A DNA stretch of 64,000 nt, taken from positions 2,852,001-2,916,000 of the forward strand of contig JALJCQ010000015.1 of NCBI GenBank assembly GCA_023091665.1. The letters are read 5' to 3'. Under the pieces are notes generated by a model. That model was not told where the DNA came from. It searched no databases and saw only the letters and a program-made list of their open reading frames with translations. Source of the stretch: Pythium myriotylum (taxonomy: Eukaryota; Oomycota; Peronosporomycetes; Pythiales; Pythiaceae). The translations under genes were made by a program, and so were the position numbers. This document shows, one piece after another, positions 1 to 8,674 of the stretch; positions within the stretch are counted from its first letter, which is position 1, and the number at the start of each line of letters is the position of its first letter.

Positions 1-2
1 TT

Positions 3-1118
3 GGCCACGCGCTGCTGAGTGTCGCGTGTGAAGGGCTCATGGTCGAGTATGCTCACCGAGAGAACGAGTACTCACGCGGACGAGTGCAAGGAGCTGCATA
101 TGGAGCAAGGTACATCGGGAGCGTCGTCGCCTCGCTGGCCATCGCCCTTGGTTGCAACGGCGAGGAGTACGGTGGAGACTTTTCGTTCTCACTCCCATTG
201 AGTGCGATCAGCGGGTTTCTGGCGGTCGTTTCCGCCGTAGGCATGTATGCCACATACTGTCACATGAGGGAGGAGAAGATGGTGCTTGGGCGGCAGCCAA
301 TGTACAGCCACTTGCGGTCGATCTGGCGGTTTGCAGAACGTCGTGCGACGTGGCAGATCACGATTGTCGGCTTCTTGGAGGCGTTTGTCTTCCTTTACAA
401 ACTCCCGCAGGTCGACACCATCTACGAGCAGTGGCTCCACGGGGACACGCTTACTCGAGGCCTCTCGTACTCGCTCAGCTGCGCCGCGTTCACTATGGGC
501 ATCTACGCGTTGCGAAGCGACCGGCTGCGTAACAAGTCTTGGAGGAGGACCTTCGTCGCCACAACAGCAATCGGATGCGCCGTCGGCATAGTCACTGCAG
601 TCTTGCTGACTGAGAACATCTTCCGAAACAAGCTCTTCAATATGCTCGTTAGTCAGATCATCAACTTGTGCGACACATTCTCGTGGATGATCGGCGTACT
701 GGTGATCGTCGAGATCGCGGAGCCCGGTTATGAAGCCACGTCGTACGCGCTCATCACGACAATCTACAATCTCGCAGTGCCGCTCTCGACCGCAGCGTCG
801 AGCGTCGTAAGCTCACTACTATCCATCGACGACGATGCCATCGTAGCAGACACACATGAGGTGCGGAGACGAGTGCTGGCTCACTACATCATCATGTACG
901 CGCTCCGTGTGGCAGTTGGTATGGCAGCGATCGCGTTCCTCCCGAGACAGAAGCTAGCCGTTCGGCAACTGATGCTGCGTGGCAACCCCAACGCCGCCGT
1001 GCCGTTCGTCGTGATGATTGCGTTCACCGTCCTCTTTATTGGGACGTGGACAGTTGTCGTCTTGTCCATGTTCAGGTCAACGGCATGTATGTCTATCGTG
1101 GGTGGCACTGGATGCTAG
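3..1118 (+). CDS. Folate/biopterin-transporter-like membrane protein, 5'-truncated
   Basis: The frame is open from the window edge, so the N-terminus lies upstream; the first internal Met is at 39. About 372 residues are visible, with eight or nine hydrophobic segments separated by short Arg/Lys-rich loops. This resembles the C-terminal half of a major-facilitator transporter. The best family match by eye is the folate-biopterin (BT1/FBT) family, which is large in oomycetes; it is judged from the segment pattern and a late pair of helices around an Arg-rich loop (RRRVLAHYIIMYALR). If so, it would carry pterins, folates or a related solute across a membrane. The stop TAG at 1116-1118 is followed by about 70 bp before the convergent next gene. 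Another 12-helix transporter family is possible. Confidence 0.6.
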   Translation, partial: GHALLSVACEGLMVEYAHRENEYSRGRVQGAAYGARYIGSVVASLAIALGCNGEEYGGDFSFSLPLSAISGFLAVVSAVGMYATYCHMREEKMVLGRQPMYSHLRSIWRFAERRATWQITIVGFLEAFVFLYKLPQVDTIYEQWLHGDTLTRGLSYSLSCAAFTMGIYALRSDRLRNKSWRRTFVATTAIGCAVGIVTAVLLTENIFRNKLFNMLVSQIINLCDTFSWMIGVLVIVEIAEPGYEATSYALITTIYNLAVPLSTAASSVVSSLLSIDDDAIVADTHEVRRRVLAHYIIMYALRVAVGMAAIAFLPRQKLAVRQLMLRGNPNAAVPFVVMIAFTVLFIGTWTVVVLSMFRSTACMSIVGGTGC

Positions 1119-1190
1119 GTGCTGTGCACTCGAAGTATGTCGATTACATCCATCAAATATTGTGATTTATTCGAAGATTGCATGCCAATA

Positions 1191-1805
1191 TTAACTAATG
1201 ATGCAGCTTACGAGAATCGTTGCAGCGGCGCGTGCGGCCTTATCGTTCTCTGCCTTCTCCCGAGCTTCATCCGTAAGCTCTCGATCCGGATCACACAGCT
1301 CACACTTGCAGCCGTCTGTCTGCATTAACGGTGCTGGAATCTCGTGGTTCATCTTCAGCACAGCTGCCGCATCATCTTCAGACCCCCTCAACAGCAATCG
1401 CACGCGCAGTGCACCGGGCTCGATCTTCGCCGCAGGTTTCATTGTCACCCATCGATCGGCGACGTAACCATTGGCGAGGCATAGCATCCGGACGAAAACG
1501 GAGCCCATCCATATAGGACGCTCGCCATTATGCTTGGTCACGTTGAATGTGATTCTGAAATTGTCTAGGTCTCGTCGCTTGGGTTTCTTCGTAAGCTCGC
1601 GCTTGAGCTCTTTTGCGAACTTCGAAGGCACGACAATTCCTTTCGGTTGGCCAACGATAGGCGCATGGAAAGTCTCCGTTGGCAACTTGTGTGCGCTACG
1701 AGGCGACGATAGAGGGCCAAGGCGAACAACGATCTGATCGCTTGTGTGGGAGCCTAACCCGGCGAGTGAGCCGCGGGTATCGATGATCTCTATGTGGACG
1801 TACAT
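1191..1805 (-). CDS. C2-domain-like hypothetical protein (204 aa)
   Basis: A single open frame of 204 codons. The N-terminal stretch (MYVHIEIIDTRGSLAGLG) followed by DQIVVRL, and a later block (WMGSVFVRMLCLANGYVADRW, then GALRVRLLLRG), have the beta-strand spacing of a C2 domain: an opening amphipathic strand, a late x-G-x-V strand, and a Trp just before the last strands. The usual five Ca2+-binding Asp residues are not obvious, so a Ca2+-independent C2 or another beta-sandwich is possible. A CKCELC motif near residue 168 and a Lys/Glu/Ala-rich helix end the protein. It is convergent with the upstream transporter. Function is unknown; the real 3' end could differ if there is an unseen intron. 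Confidence 0.5.
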   Translation of the reverse strand: MYVHIEIIDTRGSLAGLGSHTSDQIVVRLGPLSSPRSAHKLPTETFHAPIVGQPKGIVVPSKFAKELKRELTKKPKRRDLDNFRITFNVTKHNGERPIWMGSVFVRMLCLANGYVADRWVTMKPAAKIEPGALRVRLLLRGSEDDAAAVLKMNHEIPAPLMQTDGCKCELCDPDRELTDEAREKAENDKAARAAATILVSCIIS

Positions 1806-2287
1806 ACGAAGATTTTTTTAGAATGAATTCTGCTGTGCCAGCGGCTCGCCAGGAATCGAAATGAACCAAGCGAGGGTGACGGATATACAGATTCATGGGT
1901 GCACACGTAAGACACCTGCAACCACGATTTGGCCCAACGTGTGTGACACCCCACCCATCTGATATGTAGCCATTTTGAGTGGACTTTCTGAGACCAATCA
2001 AATCTTCACTTCGATGTCAGTTCACTCGATGTAACGCAATAGACTCCAACTTTCATCATCATCTATACGTGTGTGCTTTTTCCCATGAGCGCATGTGAGG
2101 GTTCTTTGAGTTCGTTTATTCTCTCGTTGGGCTCGAATGCTGAAGGCTCGCTGCAAATGATTTTGTGGACAGAGGACAGTAGGGTCTCTTGATTGTCCAT
2201 TCATAATAGTTCTACTTCTGAATCGGTTTGGATGAAATGCAAGCGCTTTCAGGGCTCTGTTCCGGCCATTGTTGCACCATACATTGC

Positions 2288-4502
2288 CTACAGCAGGGTA
2301 CAGCACCCGTTCGACCCGGGTGAGATCGTACACGGTCCGTGCTTGACCTCCCACTCGAGGTACTCAATCGCTTCACGCTGGAACGTTTCCGAGCACACAT
2401 AGTCCCAGGTGCTATAGAGGCTCTGGTCCTGCTCTGACAACTTCACACCCTTCACCGTCGAGATGTCGAACGAGCCAATGTCGGCTTGTGACGCGGCGTT
2501 GATTTCGTTGTCCGGAACGAATGGAGGCGTCACAGCCATGTTCTCCATCGCAACCCAATCAACACTCTCGAAGAACTTCATGCGCTTAACTTCCTCAGCG
2601 CCGTTAGCCCCAAGCCGCTTTTTAGGGTCGCGTATGAGTAGTTCTACGAGAAAAGGTAGTGTCACATTAGTGGGCGGCTTTGAACAGTGGCATATGTCAG
2701 AACTTACGCTGGATGAGATCAGCTGCGTCGGGGGAAAAGTATTTGGGGTCGTACGACGGCGTGAGCTCGAGCGTGGCCTTATCGTACGCCTGCTGCTTGT
2801 CTTCGTGCAGAGCCTTAGCCTTTGACGTACGGAATGGGCACTTGCCGTATAAGAGCTCGTACACGAGGCATCCGTAGCTCCACCAGTCTACCGTTTGATT
2901 GTAAACCATCCGCTGGCCGTTATCGTCGCGGATAAGCATCTCGGGTGCCCAGTAGCCTCTTGTACCACAACGGCCGGCGAGATTGGGCGTCACTTCGACA
3001 GCCAACCCGAGATCAGAGATGCTACAGTTTCCCTTCTCATCCAGCAAGATGTTCTCAGGCTTGAGGTCTCGGTAGACAATATTCTTCTCGTGGAGGTGTT
3101 GCAAACCCAGCAGGATCTGGGCAGCCCAAAAGCGCACTTGCGGCTCCGTGAAGCGACAGCGATTGAGGTGGAAAGAGAGGTCGCCACCCGTCCGCAGATC
3201 GAGCACGAGGAAGAGCTCCTCCGGCGTCTGGAATGCGTACTTAAGACAAACGACGAACGGACTCGAGATGACCGCGAGGATCTTGCGCTCGGCGATGCAG
3301 AGCTTTTCGGCGTGCTTCTTCTTGATCATCTTTTTGTTCATGACTTTCATGGCGTAAAGCGACGCAGATGTGCGCTTGATGCAACCGTTGACCATGCCAA
3401 AGCCACCGCGCCCGAGCACACGCAGAACTGTGAAGTCGTCCTCCACAACACGGCGCGTCTGGAGGAACATGAACGCAAGCAGGCGCCGGTGGAAGACACT
3501 CGCGCGGAAATCCTTGACGTGCATCTGCTCAAGTGATGTGAGCACGCACGCCTCGACCTCGTCGAAGAGCGTTGACGGTGGCACAGTCGGCTTGTCCTCG
3601 CGGAATGACATGCCGACACGCGAGGCCAGACGGTCGTTGCTACTGGGCGTTGTGGGTGAAGCTGCACGGTCTTCTGTTGGACTTACAGCCGTGGGCGACG
3701 CGATCGACGGGTCGTTCGTGCTGCTGCGCGGCGAAGCTGTGCTTGCGGTCGAAATCGTGCGCGTCGAGCCTGACGGCACCTTGCGCTTGAGCAATGTTGC
3801 CACGCGCTTGATGACATCCCCGCTGACGCCGATTGAACTCGTCTCAGACGCCACGCTCTTGTAAATGTCCGCAACGTCAGCCCGAGAGACAGTCGACTCG
3901 TGTTTCCTCCAGAAGACTACGCCGTTAGTCGTGATGGCCGCGACGTTGATCTCACGTAGGTTGACAAGGCTGTGGCGAGGACTGATAGCAGAGCCGATCG
4001 GTGCGTCAGTCGTGTCTTTCGACACGTCTGCGGTGCCACCACTACCAGCGGCTGATGTAGGCATTGGCTCGACGACGGGCGACATACCCTGCATTGCGCA
4101 GTCGGCAGCCGTCGGACTTGACCCGGCCGCGCCACCAGTCTTGTTGGCAAAGTCAGCAGTCGTCGTGCAACAGAAGCGGTCCCAGATCTCTCGCGCCTTG
4201 GCCGTGCGCATCTCAGGCACGTTCAGCGCGCGGTACTTGGTGACTTCAACGAGGAACTGGAGCTTCTGAACGCCATGCTGCTCGGCCTCGCAGAAACGCC
4301 GGAAGAAGTAGAACCCCAAGGGCTGGTCGAGAATGTTCTCGAGACTGAGCCACTCGGAGCCGATTGTACGCTCCTGGCGTTCGACGAACTGGCTCAGCTC
4401 CGTGTGTGTCGGGTTGTAGTACGCTGCACTGGGCCCACGCTGCGCGTTCGTGACCGCGCCGATGTACTGCGCATCCTGGATCGCATCGTGCAGCTCGTCC
4501 AT
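2288..4502 (-). CDS. RGS/GRK-type AGC protein kinase with C-terminal CaaX box
   Basis: Two exons, 4502-2708 and 2643-2288, are separated by a 64-bp intron (GTAAGTT...CGTAG); joining them gives DLIQQLLIRDPKKRLG and 716 aa. The N-terminus (about residues 50-115) has RGS-type helices (WLSLENILDQPLGFYFFRRF). A Ser/Thr/Pro-rich insert of roughly 180 residues follows, then the last RGS helices (EVEACVLTSLEQMHVKDF). The kinase domain starts near residue 355: Gly loop GRGGFG, lysine in YAMKVMNKK, catalytic loop YRDLKPEN, DLG in place of DFG (typical of GRKs) and the AGC tail. The last residues, CCTLL, end in CTLL, a geranylgeranyl-type CaaX box like those of prenylated animal GRKs. It would phosphorylate activated receptors or other membrane substrates. 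An initiator-like GTCATTGCATCGAG lies about 85 bp upstream of the ATG. Confidence 0.85.
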
Positions 4503-4574
4503 GGTTTCGCGTCGTCAATCGAGCGATGCGTTCGCTCGTGTCCCGCGGGCCGGTGAGGTTTTGCAAGGCAGCAC

Positions 4575-5348
4575 AACTCGATGCAATGACGAGGCTAGTG
4601 CAGGTCTGAGGAAAAGGAACAAGCCTTAGAATAGGTAGGTCTTATCGATCCTCGACACTGTCCAGAAAGGCTCGGGCGGGGTCGTTTTCAAGAGATCTCT
4701 AGGACGCGCTGCCACCTGGCTGGGACGTGACAACAAAACAGCTGATGAAGCTGTAGCCGGTGCAGCTGCTGCCCACCAGAACCGAACGAGAAAGCGTGTT
4801 CCGCGGTCTATCTATCGACTGACCGTGGGTCTCGGCTATCTTAAGAGGGTGGAACAAGAACCGGCTAGGAATAGCATTCGTGCCTCCTTGAGTCCAGTGG
4901 CTCCTAGCACACTCCAAGATACGGCGATTGCGTTGAGCCATGAAAGCCACTCAGTCTGTCACAGAAGTTTGCTGCAAAGAGATTGAGTCATAGTCTCGCG
5001 TCGTTATCGCGATTGAACTCGCATTCGCGACGCAAAAATTGTTTTGAAGGTCGTCGCCGAAACACAAAACCTCTGTCTGGTGCTGAAGTATCGTACATAG
5101 GCTCTTTTCCGAGCAAGCTCCAAGTAGACGCCGTGAAATGACGGCTGCCGCCCAGTTGGGGCCGCGAAACAGCATCTATCAGTGCTCACCATGCAGCAAA
5201 AGTAGATCTTTCCCAGATGGCTACACTTTTCTTCCAGACCTCCCATCATGCTTTTTACGACTATTCGTATTTACGACATTTTACGCGGAGCTCTTCGTTG
5301 ACATGCAATTGGTGAGACCATCCGAGTGAACAGCCGAGCAGCAGCACC
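4575..5348. other. Intergenic region between GRK-like and LC8-like genes
   Basis: About 770 bp between two divergent genes. Only short, uncharacteristic open frames occur on either strand. It should hold both promoters. I see no RNA gene or repeat. Confidence 0.5.
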
Positions 5349-6488
5349 ATGCCCTTCGGCGGCGCCGACTTCACGGTGTCGCGCACGCCCGAGGCGACCC
5401 ATGCGCTCCAGGTCGCAGCGACGTCGGTGCGTTTGTCATGCATTGAAAATGAAATCACGGAATTCCGATTCTAATTCGTGGAATGCTCATTAATTTGTTT
5501 TGCAACCTCCAGGCTGTGAACACGGCCTCGCGCAAGACCAAGACCCTGCGCGAGTTCACCGCGACTATCAAGGAGATCTTCGAGAGTGCCAACGGCGTCG
5601 GTTGGCATGTGCTCGCCGGCACGGATTTTGCCGTCGACATTCGTTATGTACGTCGCTCGCTTTCCGTCATATACGCCATCGTTGTGTGAGAGGAGACTGA
5701 CTTATCGGTTCCCCCAGCGCAAGGGCGCGTGCGTGCTGCTCGCGAGCAAGAAGTCGAACCTCAAAGTGATTCTTTACCGCACGACGCCCACGTTGCAGCG
5801 TCCCGACAAGCCGCTGATCGATCTCGGCTCGGACGAGAACACACCGGCCTCAGCCTCGTCGACCAAGAACCGCAAGGCTTCGACCAAGGCTGTGTGGTTC
5901 GGCTCGGACATGGATGACGACCTCAAGGCCACGGTGCTGGGATACGCACAGTCGCTGCTGACCAAGCTCAAGGCCGACACGCAGGCCACAGTTGACCTCG
6001 AGACACGACTCGCGCAAGCGCTTAAAGTCCAGCTCAGCTTTTCCTACGGGAACACGTGGCACACGATCGTCTCCAAGGCGCGCGAAGTCAGCTGCCTGCC
6101 GTATTGTGACCCCCAGACGTTTGCCGACTTCTCGATCGACAACCTGCGCATCGTGCTTTACAAGCACAACGGCGTTTACGTGGACACCAAGGTCGACATG
6201 ACGTTGTTCCTGTACCGAGCATTGCTCACCTTCTCCGCTATCTGCTTCGTTGTGTACTCGTACTTTAACTACACCGCGACAGACGTCCATACCAAGTGCA
6301 GCATTGATCAGGACGCAGAGACTGAGGCCACGATCCCAGAGGGTTGCTCTCCTGACGACGTCGCGAGTGCACTGAGCCACACGCGGTTCAAGTCTTGGGC
6401 TTTCATCGGTTTAGTGATCTTCACAGTTCTCGCTTCGGCCGTGCGTCTTTACCGTCGCGCGCTGCGTGTCAAGCTCAAGCATGGATAG
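5349..6488 (+). CDS. Membrane-anchored protein with two dynein-light-chain (LC8)-like domains
   Basis: Three exons, 5349-5426, 5513-5647 and 5718-6488, with phase-0 introns of 86 and 70 bp, give 327 aa. The start ATG (MPFGGADFTVSRTPEATHAL) gives an uninterrupted frame across both junctions. Residues about 20-90 resemble the dynein light chain type 1 fold: a helix ending FESANGVGWHVLAGTDFAV, then RKGACVLLASKKSNLKVILYR. A second copy, about 125-215, shows YGNTWHTIVSKAREV and FSIDNLRIVLYKH. Two hydrophobic segments follow (RALLTFSAICFVVYSYF and SWAFIGLVIFTVLASAV) with a Cys-containing loop between them and a basic tail. LC8 proteins normally dimerise and bind linear motifs in many partners; two tandem copies tethered to a membrane would form a built-in pseudo-dimer. 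That role is inferred. LC8 similarity is judged by eye. Confidence 0.65.
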
Positions 6489-6859
6489 ATACCAATCAGC
6501 TCATAGAGACAACGTGGGGTGTATTTCTTTTTGAGCGGTGACGATTCAAGATTACCGTTTAACGCATTAATTGCACCTTGTTACCACCGTGGTGCGACTG
6601 CCGTTGAATCAGCTGTAGCAACATCAAGATCGAGGCTTCTGAGCAACCCGATCGTTCCATTCTGAGCTCTTTTGATCTTTTCCTGCTCGATGCAATCGGC
6701 TCAACAATTCAGATAAACAACAGAAGAGAAACAATGAATTTCGGATGAGTTACAGACCTCATTCCCAAGCGAGAAATGCATAGCGCGTACCAAAAAGCTG
6801 CGCCCCCACACCACAAGACCATGACTCGTTCTCGCCTCCTTGAATCTGGCCACTGCTCC

Positions 6860-7543
6860 TCACAGCAAAGGTCTCTCCAAGATCTTCTTTACGATCACAT
6901 CGGCCTTGATGCTGACGAATATCTCGGCGGTCGAGCCTTCCACTGTCTGCGCCCACACCTTGACGCAATCCGGTCCACTTAGGTCCGCATCTCCAAGCGC
7001 GCAGTATTGATCCCCTGCGCCACCGATCTTATCGTCCTCGCACTCACGAGCCACAGTTCGGACGTCAAAGCGCGTAGTTCGCACGCCAACGTGGCAACGA
7101 CAACGGCCAGACCAAGGTTGTGCCCACGCGACGACGATGAACGCTTTCGTTTTCTCAACGTTGTCCTCCACGCGAAACTGCACGCACCCGAACGAGCCCA
7201 TCGCCGCTGCGTTACTCTTCCCATGGAAACCAGCCATGATTCCCAGTGGCGGGATCTCGCCAGGGAAATGCGTGTCAGGGTCAGACGCATCCCTCCCACA
7301 GACGATTTCCAGTTGATCCTTGGTTATGTAATGCTGCCCCGAGACGTTGGAGAAGATGAACTTGGTCGAGACGCCATGACCGTACGATTCCTTATACTTG
7401 GAGGCTTGAGCGGCCGCCTCGTACCAGTTGTGGATTAGCTTGGTCTGTACATCTTCGGGGTAACCCGTCGAGTGGAGAGCCGAATGAATCTCGTCAGCAT
7501 TTTTCCAGAGCGCAGTGGATTGGACCTGGCCCATGACTACCAA
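6860..7543 (-). CDS. Conserved-looking hypothetical protein (227 aa)
   Basis: An uninterrupted 227-codon frame with codon use like its neighbours. It starts MVVMGQVQSTALWKNADEIH; the second Met (MGQVQST) gives an N-terminal MGQ context that could be myristoylated, but the N-terminal TALWKN is not decisive. The middle contains a beta-rich stretch (GIMAGFHGKSN, MGSFGCVQFRVED, AFIVVAWAQPWSG) and the end another (VKVWAQTVEGSTAEIFVSIKADVIVKK). No signal peptide or membrane segment is visible. I do not recognise a family with confidence; a small beta-sandwich protein fits the alternation. It is convergent with the LC8-like gene. Confidence 0.5.
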   Translation of the reverse strand: MVVMGQVQSTALWKNADEIHSALHSTGYPEDVQTKLIHNWYEAAAQASKYKESYGHGVSTKFIFSNVSGQHYITKDQLEIVCGRDASDPDTHFPGEIPPLGIMAGFHGKSNAAAMGSFGCVQFRVEDNVEKTKAFIVVAWAQPWSGRCRCHVGVRTTRFDVRTVARECEDDKIGGAGDQYCALGDADLSGPDCVKVWAQTVEGSTAEIFVSIKADVIVKKILERPLL

Positions 7544-8122
7544 CTACCCAGCTTCGAGCACAATGAGAACTGAGTGGGCCTTTCAGCAAACAAGATCGCC
7601 AGAACCATAGACGAGGAGCAGCTTGGTGCAAGTTGCTCCAGTGTTTGCAGGAGGTGACGGGCAAATGCCATTAATTTTTTTCTGGGCTGATTTGTTCAAG
7701 CCAATCATCGGAGCAGTCAGTTTGTTTCACTTCGAAGTCGATGCACCGTTACAAGCTTGCTAGTGCAAGGTTCTGTGAACCGCGTGTTTATGGAACACAC
7801 GAACTGTCTCGACCTGTGTAACTGCACGATGTGCAGTTGGCGACATCATCTTGCGGCGAGTCCTTTCGAATGGCACCCTCGCACTCATTGGCCTGTACTG
7901 ACGACATCGCCAGTGCTCAAGTGATAAGTGATCTTCTCAGTCCTTGCTTCAGTCGTGCGTCTCACCACCACCCGCTGCTTGTCGACTCGACAAGCAGTAG
8001 CTGAGCGATCTCACGCATGGATTGAGATCACTCAGCTCATATAAGCAACATAGGGATCAAATTCTTTCATTTGCGGGGTTGAATATTCAGGATCAGCGTA
8101 ACATGCATATGTGTCTTACACG
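7544..8122. other. Gene-poor stretch containing a decayed duplicate
   Basis: No open frame of note occurs here. The 3' half (about 7918-8085) resembles the last exon and 3' flank of the LC8-like gene and is annotated separately. The remainder shows nothing I can name. Confidence 0.5.
7918..8085 (+). pseudogene. Degenerate copy of the 3' end of the LC8-like membrane gene
   Basis: The text around 7930-7975 (GTGATCTTCTCAGTCCTTGC, then GTGCGTCT) lines up with 6414-6455 (GTGATCTTCACAGTTCTCGC, then GTGCGTCT), the last membrane helix of the gene at 5349-6488. The following bases (CATGGATTGAG, CAGCTCATATAAGCAACAT) match that gene's stop region and 3' flank (CATGGATAGAT, CAGCTCATAGAGACAACGT). Small indels break the frame, so this is a relic of a tandem duplication. 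Confidence 0.55.
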
Positions 8123-8458
8123 CTACTTGCGCTTCTTTGGTGTCATGCTCTCCTGGAGGGCTTCCACAGTCGCCCACTCGAATTCGGCTTGGGTCCACGG
8201 GTCCAGCTCAGCCGCGACGTCGTCCGAGAAGGCGTCCGAGAGGTTCGACTCTTGCGAAGCCCCGCGTCTTCTGCCTGGCTTGGGATTCTTTGGACTCGCG
8301 GCTGCAGCTGCAGCTGACTGAGCCGCGGCTTGTTCTTCTGCCTCGTAGCTGGCGATCACGAGCGGGCTCGTTGCACCACACGCGTCGCAGGCTTCAGCCG
8401 TCAGCTCGTTCGCGAGCGTGCAGACTGGGCAATTCCACTGATCGCTTTCCTCGGACAT
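8123..8458 (-). CDS. Small RanBP2-type zinc-finger protein (111 aa)
   Basis: The N-terminus carries one RanBP2-type zinc finger: WNCPVCTLANELTAEACDAC, that is W-x-C-x2-C-x10-C-x2-C. An Ala-rich linker, a basic patch (PKNPKPGRRRG) and an acidic/aromatic segment (DPWTQAEFEWATVEALQES) follow, ending in a basic PKKRK that could be a nuclear localisation signal. RBZ fingers bind ubiquitin, RNA or Ran depending on residues after the Trp; the substrate cannot be told from this sequence. It begins at MSEESDQ, about 8 residues before the finger, and is a short single-exon gene. No close paralogue occurs in the window. Confidence 0.7.
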   Translation of the reverse strand: MSEESDQWNCPVCTLANELTAEACDACGATSPLVIASYEAEEQAAAQSAAAAAASPKNPKPGRRRGASQESNLSDAFSDDVAAELDPWTQAEFEWATVEALQESMTPKKRK

Positions 8459-8674
8459 GATTCCTTGACGTAGGACGAAGCTTCGAAAATGGCGAATTGT
8501 GTGGGTGTGAAGCTCGAAAGCTCGGGTCGGGTCTCACTTCGACCACCCGACCAGATCCTGCCATGCTTGGATCAGCTGCACCCCTCGTCCAGATCGAGCT
8601 TCCTCGGCGATCTGATCGCTCTTTTCTTAGCTCGGCGATCTTTCCCACTCCTGAAATGAATCGTAGCAACATCA

